Source: Halioglobus sp. | Lineage (GTDB): Bacteria > Pseudomonadota > Gammaproteobacteria > Pseudomonadales > Halieaceae | NCBI GenBank assembly: GCA_020443345.1 | Contig: JAGRIH010000026.1 | Span: forward strand, 10,720-63,845 | Direction: 5' to 3' | Length of the DNA stretch: 53,126 nt | Part shown: in pieces, positions 36,322 through 43,204 of the stretch | Layout: every line of letters starts with the position of its first letter | Position numbering within the stretch: the first letter of the stretch is position 1 | Translations under genes and position numbers: made by a program | Notes under the pieces: model-generated | Database searches by the model: none | What the model saw: the letters and a program-made list of their open reading frames with translations, nothing else | What the model was told of the DNA's origin: nothing

Positions 36322-37473
36322 GTGGCGCTGACGGCGACATTCCTCGACAGCCTGGCGCAGATCGAGCCCGGCGTATGGAACGCCATCGCCGGTAGCGACT
36401 ATCCCTTTGGGCGCCACGAGTTTCTGTACGGGCTGGAACAAACCGGCTGCACCACGGCGGACACCGGCTGGCAGCCCAGCCACCTGGTGTTGCGGGACGG
36501 GGGCCGTCCGATGGCGCTGATGCCCCTGTACCTGAAGTCGCACTCCTACGGCGAATACGTGTTCGACTGGGCCTGGGCGGAGGCCTGGCAGCGCGCCGGC
36601 CTGCACTACTACCCCAAGCTGGTCAGCGCCATCCCGTTTACCCCGGCCACCGGGCCCCGTCTGTGGGTGGCACAGGGCTGCGACGCCGGCGCGGCGTGGC
36701 CGGCGGCGCTGCGCTCGATCGAGCAACTGGCACAGCGCAGGGGCTTGTCGTCCTGGCACGTGCTGTTCCCCGAGCAGGAGGTGGCCAGCTACCTGCACCG
36801 CGCCGGCCTGCACCGGCGCACAGGAACGCAGTTTCACTGGTTCAATGAGGGTTACCGCAGTTTCGATGACTTTCTGGCGCGCTGCAGCTCGCGCAAACGC
36901 AAAACACTCAGGCGCGAGCGCTCCCGGGTACGCGAGCAGGGCCTGGTGCTCGACACACTGGACGGCTGCGACATAGGGCCGCGCGAGTGGGAGCAGTTTC
37001 ACCGCTTTTATCAACTGACCTACGCCAAGCGCAGCGGCCACGGCGGCTACCTCAATCGCGCCTTTTTCACGGATACCTGCGCCGCCATGGGCGATTGCGC
37101 GGTCATGGTCCTGGCCAGCCCGGCCCACGCACCGCGGCGGCCGGTGGCCGGCGCGCTGTACTTTCGCTCCAGCGACACGCTGTACGGCCGCTACTGGGGC
37201 TGCGAGATGGAGTTTGACTGCCTGCACTTCGAGGCCTGCTACTACCGGGGCATCGACTACTGTATCGCCCACGGCCTGCGGCGCTTCGACCCCGGCGCCC
37301 AGGGCGAACACAAAATCCAGCGCGGTTTTCGCCCCGTGCCCACCTTCTCGAACCACTGGATTGCCGATCCGCGACTGTCACCGGCGGTGGCGGACTTCAC
37401 CCGGCGCGAGGCGCTGCACACCCGGGCCTACATGCGCGAGGCCGAGCGGCTGCTGCCTTTCAGGCGCGACTGA
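36322..37473 (+). CDS. GNAT-fold protein, DUF482/peptidogalycan-biosynthesis family
   Basis: This is a 383-residue soluble protein similar to the DUF482 (PF04339) family of acetyltransferase-like proteins, often labelled 'peptidogalycan biosynthesis', whose true function is not established. Visible family stretches are NPFGRHEFLYGLE-like text near the start (PFGRHEFLYGLE), YVFDWAWAEAWQRAG, YPKLVSAIPFTPATGPRL, RSGHGGYLNRAFF, and the conserved C-terminus GLRRFDPGAQGEHKIQRGFRPV. The start is GTG at 36322. It follows ubiA by only 6 bp and so is probably co-transcribed. Its last 14 bases overlap the end of yggU on the other strand. Confidence 0.87.
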   Translation: MALTATFLDSLAQIEPGVWNAIAGSDYPFGRHEFLYGLEQTGCTTADTGWQPSHLVLRDGGRPMALMPLYLKSHSYGEYVFDWAWAEAWQRAGLHYYPKLVSAIPFTPATGPRLWVAQGCDAGAAWPAALRSIEQLAQRRGLSSWHVLFPEQEVASYLHRAGLHRRTGTQFHWFNEGYRSFDDFLARCSSRKRKTLRRERSRVREQGLVLDTLDGCDIGPREWEQFHRFYQLTYAKRSGHGGYLNRAFFTDTCAAMGDCAVMVLASPAHAPRRPVAGALYFRSSDTLYGRYWGCEMEFDCLHFEACYYRGIDYCIAHGLRRFDPGAQGEHKIQRGFRPVPTFSNHWIADPRLSPAVADFTRREALHTRAYMREAERLLPFRRD

Positions 37474-37741
37474 GCAGGCGGCGCACCCGGGCTGCCGACA
37501 GGCCGGTGATTGCCACCACCTTGTGTGCCGATGTCTTGCCGCTCACCACACTGACGGCACTGGCCGACAGGCCCAGGGAGCGGGCGAGCAGCGCCTCCAC
37601 CGTGGCGTTGGCTCTGCCCCGCTCTGGCGGGGCACTTACTTTCACGCGCAGGGTATCTTCGAGCCACCCGGCAATGGCGTTGTGCGAGGAGCCGGGCAGG
37701 ACTTTGACCGGCAACCTGACTACCGCTGCTGAGCCCGCCAT
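37460..37741 (-). CDS. yggU: YggU family protein (DUF167)
   Basis: This is a 93-residue DUF167 protein of unknown function, with the typical core RLPVKVLPGSSHNAIAGWLED, LRVKVSAPPERGRANATVEALLA and VSVVSGKTSAHKVVAITGL. The ATG at 37741 has GGGGAG nine bases upstream. An in-frame extension over the neighbouring remnant was rejected. In many gammaproteobacteria yggU follows yggT; here they are 35 kb apart. Its 3' end overlaps the DUF482 gene by 14 bases, an unusual convergent overlap. Confidence 0.9.
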   Translation of the reverse strand: MAGSAAVVRLPVKVLPGSSHNAIAGWLEDTLRVKVSAPPERGRANATVEALLARSLGLSASAVSVVSGKTSAHKVVAITGLSAARVRRLLSRA

Positions 37742-37778
37742 AAAGGTCAACTCCCCGATGCTTGCGCCAATGATCTGA

Positions 37779-38171
37779 TCAGGACTGGCAGTCCACCAGC
37801 ACCTTGATCGCCCGACCGGCGTCGCGCGCAGCGGCCAGTCCCTGGGCAAATTGCGACAGACCGAAACGATGGCTGACCAGCGCGGTTGCGTCCACCGCGC
37901 CGCTCTCCAGCATGGTAATAACCTGTGGAAACTCGCGGGGATAGGCCATGGAACCGATGATGGATAACTCGCGAATGAGAACATTGACCAGGTCCAGCTC
38001 GACCGGCGCCCGGTGCACACCCACCACGACCACACGGGCACCTGTTTTAGCGAGGTCGAGCGCGCGGCTGAACACGGCGGCGACACCGGTGGCTTCGAAG
38101 TACAGGTCGCTGGCGGGAACCGGCCTGCCCGTCACCTGCGCCGCACCGTGTCCCCGGCCTCTCCCACCCAC
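37779..38171 (-). pseudogene. Truncated zinc-dependent alcohol dehydrogenase (C-terminal remnant)
   Basis: The 130-residue frame matches the C-terminal third of medium-chain, threonine-dehydrogenase-like alcohol dehydrogenases: DLYFEATGVAAVFSRALDLAKTGARVVVVGVHRAPVELDLVNVLIRE, then FGLSQFAQGLAAARDAGRAIKVLVD to a normal stop. The N-terminal GroES-like catalytic domain, zinc ligands and first half of the Rossmann fold are absent; residues 1-15 (GGRGRGHGAAQ...) have no clear homology. It is therefore a deletion remnant. Strikingly, a good AAGGAG (38184-38179) lies seven bases before an in-frame GTG (38171), so it may still be translated. The frame follows directly the TAG stop of the DUF938 gene. 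Confidence 0.75.
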
Positions 38172-38189
38172 CCTAGTGCTCCTTCGGTC

Positions 38190-38798
38190 CTACGATTTCA
38201 CCCACACCAGTAGCCGGTTGTTGGCCGGCATGGCGTGATCGGCCCGCAGGTGAAAACCCGCCTCGCGGGCCAGCCGGTCCACGTCTTCAAAATGGCGGAT
38301 GGCGCTGTCGGGATGCTGCTGTGCCAGCCAGCTATCGAAACGCGCATTGCTGGGGCTGGTGTACTCACCCCTGTAATTGAACGGTCCGTAGATTGCCAGC
38401 ACCACATCGTCCGCGGCGTGGCGGCCCAGCGCGGCGAACAGCCTCTGCACCGACTCGAACGACATGATATGCAGGCTGTTGGCGCTGAACACCGCATCGG
38501 GAATCGGCACGGGCCAGGGATTGTCGCGCACGTCCAGCGCCAGGGGCGGCAGCAGATTGTCGCCCGTGTAAACGGCGCAGCGCGGCTGCAGCAGCGGCAG
38601 GTTGTCGGGCAACTCGGTGGGCTGCCACTGCAGCCAGGGCATGGCCGCCGCAAAGTGGCAGGCGTGCTGGCCGGTGCCGCTGGCAATCTCCAGCACCTGG
38701 CGCCGGCCGGCAAAGGCCGTGCACAATATATTCAGGATATAGGGCTTGTTGTTCTCGCAGGATTGGGAAAAGGGTAGTGCGCCCCTATCTGCCATCAT
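38190..38798 (-). CDS. DUF938 SAM-dependent methyltransferase-like protein
   Basis: This is a 202-residue protein of the DUF938 family, a class I methyltransferase fold with unknown substrate. Signatures are the N-terminal PFSQSCENNKPYIL, the SAM-binding VLEIASGTGQHACHFA, the WQPTELPD segment, FSANSLHIMSF, and IYGPFNYRGEYTSPSNARFD. The ATG at 38798 overlaps the yaaA stop (ATGA), so the two genes are coupled. Its stop is followed in the same reading frame by the dehydrogenase remnant. Confidence 0.9.
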   Translation of the reverse strand: MMADRGALPFSQSCENNKPYILNILCTAFAGRRQVLEIASGTGQHACHFAAAMPWLQWQPTELPDNLPLLQPRCAVYTGDNLLPPLALDVRDNPWPVPIPDAVFSANSLHIMSFESVQRLFAALGRHAADDVVLAIYGPFNYRGEYTSPSNARFDSWLAQQHPDSAIRHFEDVDRLAREAGFHLRADHAMPANNRLLVWVKS

Positions 38799-39571
38799 GG
38801 CGGTGCATCCCGGGTAAAAACCAGCTCCCGGGCCGTGGACTGCGCCCGGTCGTAGCGGTAGCCATCGCCCCTGAACTTTTTCAGGCCGGCCGCATCGTTG
38901 AGTTCACTGTCGATGATGTAGCGCGCCATCGCGCCGCGCGCCTTTTTAGCGTAAAAGCTGACCACCTTGTACTTGCCGCCCTTGAGGTCCTTGAACACCG
39001 GGGTAACGATATCCGCCTCGAGCTGGCCCGGCTGCACCGCTTTGAAATACTCGTTGGAGGCGAGGTTGACCAGCACCGGCGTCCCCGACTTGCGCAGGCG
39101 GGCATTCAGCGCACGGGTGATGCGCTCGCCCCAGAATTCGTAGAGGTTGGCGCCGCCGGAATTGGCGAATTTCAGGCCCATTTCCAGGCGGTAGGGCTGT
39201 ATCAGATCCAGCGGTCGCAGCAGGCCATACAGGCCCGAGAGTAGGCACAGGTGCCGCTGTGCGAAGGCGAGCTGGCCGCTGGTGAGCGTCTGCGCCTGCA
39301 GGCCCATGTAGACATCGCCCTTGAACGCCAGCACGGCCTGTTTGGCGTTGTCCAGATCGAAGGGGGTGGTCCAGTTCATGAACCGGGCGTGGTTGAGTTC
39401 GGCGATGTTGTCGCTCACGCCCATCAGGCTGCGAATAGCATCGGGGCTCAGCAGTTGCGCCTGCTCCACCAGGGCGGCGGCGCTTTCCAGAAACTCCGGC
39501 TGTGTGGCCCTGCGCGTGGTTGGGGGCGTGTCGAAATCCAGCGTTTTAGCCGGGGAAAGCACTGTCAGCAT
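38795..39571 (-). CDS. yaaA: Peroxide-stress protein YaaA (DUF328)
   Basis: YaaA limits free iron and so oxidative DNA damage during peroxide stress in E. coli; it binds DNA and has a cantaloupe fold. The 258-residue protein begins MLTVLSPAKTLDFDTPP. It also has AVLAFKGDVYMGLQA, LYGLLRPLDLIQPYRLEMG, and NLASNEYFKAV, all family marks. It is first of the yaaA-DUF938 pair and diverges from the TRAP permease genes across 99 bp. In E. coli yaaA is in the OxyR regulon; I see no obvious OxyR site here. Confidence 0.95.
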   Translation of the reverse strand: MLTVLSPAKTLDFDTPPTTRRATQPEFLESAAALVEQAQLLSPDAIRSLMGVSDNIAELNHARFMNWTTPFDLDNAKQAVLAFKGDVYMGLQAQTLTSGQLAFAQRHLCLLSGLYGLLRPLDLIQPYRLEMGLKFANSGGANLYEFWGERITRALNARLRKSGTPVLVNLASNEYFKAVQPGQLEADIVTPVFKDLKGGKYKVVSFYAKKARGAMARYIIDSELNDAAGLKKFRGDGYRYDRAQSTARELVFTRDAPP

Positions 39572-39670
39572 GGGCCTGGGTCCGTCGCGTTGTGCGGGGG
39601 GAATAACTTTTCACCTCGACGAGAGCGCTATGATACTCTGCCACCGAATAATCAAAAAGACCTGTTCGCC

Positions 39671-40189
39671 ATGTCCGTGCTGCACGCCTGTGTGCATTAC
39701 ATCGATGCTTTCACCGAGCGCTGCGGCCGCCTGCTGGCCTGGCTGGCACTGGCCATGGCCCTGCTGACGGCACTGGTGGTGGTACTGCGCTACGGCTTCA
39801 GTATCGGCTCGATTCCCGCCCAGGAAGCAGTGACCTACATGCACGGCTGCCTGTTCATGCTGGGGGCCGCCTACGCCCTCAAATCCGATGCCCACGTGCG
39901 GGTGGATATTTTTTACCGCAACTTCAGCGCGCGCACCCGGGCCTGGGTAAACAGCCTGGGCTGTCTGGTATTTCTCATGCCGCTGTGCGCCGTCATCGGC
40001 TTCGGCAGCTGGAACTACGTGGCGGAGTCCTGGGCCATCGGCGAGACCTCCCCCGAACCCGGCGGCATACCCGCGGTATTCCTGCTCAAGAGTCTGATCC
40101 CCCTGATGGCCTTCAACTTGTTCCTGCAGGGGCTGGCCGAAACCCTGCGCAACGGCCTGCTGCTGGTGGAACAGCGCCCCGATGGCTGA
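39671..40189 (+). CDS. TRAP transporter small permease (DctQ type)
   Basis: This 172-residue membrane protein with four helices is the small subunit of a tripartite ATP-independent periplasmic transporter. It shows GRLLAWLALAMALLTALVVVLRYGF, the conserved QEAVTYMHGCLFMLGAAYALKSDAHVRVDIFYR, and WAIGETSPEPGGIPAVFLLKSLIPL. These features match the COG4665 (mannitol/chloroaromatic or 2-keto acid type) group. The start at 39671 is the ATG after a possible TATGAT -10 element at 39629-39634. The large subunit overlaps its 3' end. Confidence 0.93.
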   Translation: MSVLHACVHYIDAFTERCGRLLAWLALAMALLTALVVVLRYGFSIGSIPAQEAVTYMHGCLFMLGAAYALKSDAHVRVDIFYRNFSARTRAWVNSLGCLVFLMPLCAVIGFGSWNYVAESWAIGETSPEPGGIPAVFLLKSLIPLMAFNLFLQGLAETLRNGLLLVEQRPDG

Positions 40190-41546
40190 CTATATCGCGC
40201 TGTACATGTTCGCGGTGGTCTGCCTGCTGCTGATGCTGGGCTATCCCGTGGCGTTCACCCTGGCGGGCACGGCGCTGGCCTTCGCCACCGGGGGCATGCT
40301 CACCGGGACCTTCGACCCCGGTTTTCTGGCCGCCCTGCCCGGCCGTATCTTCGGCACCATCGGCAATACCACGCTGATCGCCGTGCCGCTGTTCATATTG
40401 ATGGGCGTAATTTTAGAAAAATCCCGGGTGGCGGAGGAGCTGCTGGGCAGCATGGCAAAGGCATTCGGGCAGCTGCGCGGCGGCCTGGGGATCTCGGTGG
40501 TGGTGGTGGGCATGTTTCTCGCCGCCAGCACCGGCATCGTCGGGGCCACGGTCGTCACCATGGGCCTGCTGTCGCTGCCAAGCATGCTCAGCGCCGGCTA
40601 CAAGCCCTCGCTCGCCGCCGGCACCATCTGCGCCACGGGCACCCTGGGCCAGATCATCCCGCCCTCCATCGCCCTGGTATTGCTGGGGGATATCCTCTCC
40701 AACGCCTACCAGCAGGCGCAGTTGAACATGAACGTATTCAATCCCAGGACGGTGTCGGTCGGCGACCTGTTCATCGGCGCCCTGCTGCCGGGACTGGCGC
40801 TGGTGGCCCTGTACATTTTCTATCTGCTGGTCTATGCGCGGCTGCGTCCCGGCGCCGCCCCGCCCGACAACAGCGAGCGCGCCAGCGTGCGTGAAATACT
40901 CGGCGGCCTGCTGCCGCCGCTGACCCTGATTCTGCTGGTGCTGGGCTCGATTCTTGCCGGCGCGGCCACACCCACTGAGGCCGCCGGCATCGGCGCGGTC
41001 GGCGCGTTGCTGCTGGCCATGGCCAAGCGACAAATGCACGCGCGACGGCTGGCCCAGGTGCTGGTGCAGACCATGGAGGTCACCTGCATGGTGTTCATGA
41101 TTCTGATCGGCGCCGCGGTGTTCTCGCTGGTATTCCGGGGTTTTGGCGGCGAGGAGCTCATTCACCACTTTTTCCTCGATCTGCCCGGCGGCACAGTAGG
41201 GGCGACGCTGGTGGTGATGGCGGTTATCTTCGCGCTGGGTTTTATCCTGGATTTTATCGAGATCACCTTTGTCGTGGTACCCATCGTCGGCCCCATCCTG
41301 CTGGGCATGGGCGTGGACCCGATATGGCTGGGCATCATGATCGCGATCAACCTGCAGACGTCCTTCCTCACCCCCCCCTTCGGGTTTGCGCTGTTCTACC
41401 TGCGCGGCGTGGCGCCGCAAACGCTGTCCACCGGCGCTATCTACCGCGGTGTCATTCCCTTTATAATCATCCAGCTCATCGTCATGGGTGTTCTGTGGTA
41501 CTGGCCAGCGCTGGCTACCTGGTTGCCGCACCTGCTGAAGCCCTGA
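40182..41546 (+). CDS. TRAP transporter large permease (DctM type)
   Basis: This is a 454-residue protein with about 12 membrane helices, the ion-coupled transport subunit. Landmarks are the N-terminal LLMLGYPVAFTLAGTALAFA, PLFILMGVILEKSRVAEELL, GLGISVVVVGMFLAASTGIVGATVVTMGLL, ICATGTLGQIIPPSIALVLLGD and the C-terminal NLQTSFLTPPFGFALFYLRGVAP. It overlaps the small permease by eight bases, so the two are co-translated. The binding protein at 42018-43181 is on the opposite strand. The likely substrate class is 2-keto acids or related organic acids, inferred only from family resemblance. Confidence 0.94.
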   Translation: MADYIALYMFAVVCLLLMLGYPVAFTLAGTALAFATGGMLTGTFDPGFLAALPGRIFGTIGNTTLIAVPLFILMGVILEKSRVAEELLGSMAKAFGQLRGGLGISVVVVGMFLAASTGIVGATVVTMGLLSLPSMLSAGYKPSLAAGTICATGTLGQIIPPSIALVLLGDILSNAYQQAQLNMNVFNPRTVSVGDLFIGALLPGLALVALYIFYLLVYARLRPGAAPPDNSERASVREILGGLLPPLTLILLVLGSILAGAATPTEAAGIGAVGALLLAMAKRQMHARRLAQVLVQTMEVTCMVFMILIGAAVFSLVFRGFGGEELIHHFFLDLPGGTVGATLVVMAVIFALGFILDFIEITFVVVPIVGPILLGMGVDPIWLGIMIAINLQTSFLTPPFGFALFYLRGVAPQTLSTGAIYRGVIPFIIIQLIVMGVLWYWPALATWLPHLLKP

Positions 41547-41616
41547 CCTGCGCGATGCACCCGGGCGTTGCGTAACACTGACAATAATTGACACCGATAA
41601 TAAACAGAGGCCAAAC

Positions 41617-42012
41617 ATGAACAGTGATCTGGATCGCACGCCGCTACCCCAGGGCGATCTCGCCCTGCAAACGGTTGCCATGCCCAGAGACACCAACGCC
41701 AGCGGCGACATCTTCGGCGGCTGGCTGCTGTCACAAATGGATATTGCAGGCATGATTACTGCCAGCGAGGTGGCCGGCGGGAGGGTCGCCACGGTCGCCA
41801 TCGACGGCATGGCCTTCCTGACGCCGGTACATGTGGGCGCGGTGGTATCGTGCTACTGCGACGTGCTGGAAGTGGGTCGCAGCTCCATCCGCATCATGGT
41901 GGAAGTGTGGATCAATTCGCCCCACGACGGCGAGCCGCTGAAGGTCACCGAGGGAGAGTTTGTCTTTGTGGCCATCGACCAGAGCGGCCGCACCCGCGCC
42001 ATCAAGCGTTGA
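41617..42012 (+). CDS. Acyl-CoA thioesterase (YciA type, hot-dog fold)
   Basis: This 131-residue single hot-dog-domain protein hydrolyses acyl-CoA thioesters. The YciA-type start LQTVAMPRDTNASGDIFGGWLLSQMDIAG contains the catalytic Asp of the NASGDIFGGW motif. It is followed by VATVAIDGMAFLTPVHVGAVVSCYCDV and EGEFVFVAIDQSGRTRAIKR. Specificity is usually broad. It is encoded 70 bp downstream of the TRAP permease genes and ends five bases before the convergent dctP. Its link to transport may be to prevent CoA trapping, or just positional. Confidence 0.92.
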   Translation: MNSDLDRTPLPQGDLALQTVAMPRDTNASGDIFGGWLLSQMDIAGMITASEVAGGRVATVAIDGMAFLTPVHVGAVVSCYCDVLEVGRSSIRIMVEVWINSPHDGEPLKVTEGEFVFVAIDQSGRTRAIKR

Positions 42013-42017
42013 TCGCC

Positions 42018-43181
42018 TCAGGGCGCATCGCTGTCCAGCACCAGGTCCCGGGCATTGATATAGGCCTGTTCGGAGATGTGGTGGTAGGAGCGAACACCGT
42101 CGTAGAATGATTTGTAGGAGGCGTACACTTTGGCCGCCATCGGGTCGCTCGCTACCAGCTCGCGCATCACCGACTCGCTGCCGCGCCAGAAGCGCAGCAG
42201 CACATCGTCCGGGAAGCGCCGCATTTGCACGCCGTGCTCATCCACCAGCTCGCGCAGCGCGGCGTTGTTGCGGGCGGTAAACTCGTCCAGCATATCCTGG
42301 TTGGCCGCCCGCGCGGCATAGGTCACGATGGCCTGGAGATCCGGCGGCAGCGCCTCCAGCGACTGCTTGTTGACGATGAGTTCCAGCATGGAGCCGGGCT
42401 CGTGCCAGCCGGGATAGTAGTAGTATCTGGCCACCTCGTACAAACCCAGCGCCAGGTCGTTATAGGGCCCCACCCACTCCGTGGCATCGATCACACCGGT
42501 CTGCAGGGAGGTGTACAGCTCGCTCCCGGGGATGCGCACCGCCGTACCCCCCGCGGCCGCAAACACTTCGCCGGCCAGCCCCGGAATGCGCATTTTAAGG
42601 CCCTTGAGATCATCTGCGGAGTTGATCTCCCGGTTGAACCAGCCCGCCATCTGCACCCCGGTGTTGCCGCCGGCAAAGGGTACGATGTTCGCCGGCGCAT
42701 AGGCCTCGCGCCACAGCTCGAGGCCGCCGCCGTAGTGCACCCAGGCGTTGATTTCCTGTGCCGTGAAGCCAAAGGGTATCGCGGTGAAAAATACCGCTGC
42801 CGGGATCTTCCCCTTCCAGTAGTATGAGGCGCCGTGCCCGGCATCCACCACCCCCTGTGACACGGCGTCAAAGACCTCAAAGGCGGGGACGATCTCGCCC
42901 GCGCCGTAGACGTGGACCGTGAGCCGTCCGGCGCTCATTTCCTTGACGTAGCGCGCAAAATTCTCGGCGCCGGACCCCAGACCGGGAAAGTTCTTGGGCC
43001 AGGTCGTCACCAGCTTCCAGTGGAAGGTCTCGCTGAATGCGGCCGCCGCCTCGCTAGATTCGCCCGCGGCGGCGCCGCGGGCGCGATCCAGGGCCCACAG
43101 TCCCAGCACCGTTACCAGCGCCGCCACCAGCAACAGGATAACCAGCGGGGCGTAGCGCGTTTGCGGGACAGTTGTGGCCAT
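42018..43181 (-). CDS. TRAP transporter substrate-binding protein (DctP/TakP-like)
   Basis: This 387-residue protein is the extracytoplasmic solute-binding subunit. The binding domain begins WKLVTTWPKNFPGLGSGAENFARYVKEMSAGRLTVHVYGAGEIVPAFEVFDAV, close to the COG4663/TakP group for 2-keto acids. It includes the GASYYWKGKIPA and NAWVHYGGGLELW segments and MEWVGPYND-like ATEWVGPYNDLALGLYEVA. The N-terminus has one hydrophobic segment (residues 12-32) followed by an Ala/Glu/Ser-rich stretch, with no lipobox, so it may be a membrane-anchored rather than free periplasmic protein. It lies 23 bp after uvrD on the same strand and convergent to the permease genes. Confidence 0.92.
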   Translation of the reverse strand: MATTVPQTRYAPLVILLLVAALVTVLGLWALDRARGAAAGESSEAAAAFSETFHWKLVTTWPKNFPGLGSGAENFARYVKEMSAGRLTVHVYGAGEIVPAFEVFDAVSQGVVDAGHGASYYWKGKIPAAVFFTAIPFGFTAQEINAWVHYGGGLELWREAYAPANIVPFAGGNTGVQMAGWFNREINSADDLKGLKMRIPGLAGEVFAAAGGTAVRIPGSELYTSLQTGVIDATEWVGPYNDLALGLYEVARYYYYPGWHEPGSMLELIVNKQSLEALPPDLQAIVTYAARAANQDMLDEFTARNNAALRELVDEHGVQMRRFPDDVLLRFWRGSESVMRELVASDPMAAKVYASYKSFYDGVRSYHHISEQAYINARDLVLDSDAP

Positions 43182-43204
43182 GCTCGTGTCCGTCCGGGAA
43201 GTGC

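Noticed and set aside
41588-41601. TTGACA and GATAAT before the thioesterase gene
   Set aside because: The hexamers are separated by only two bases, so they cannot form one sigma-70 promoter.
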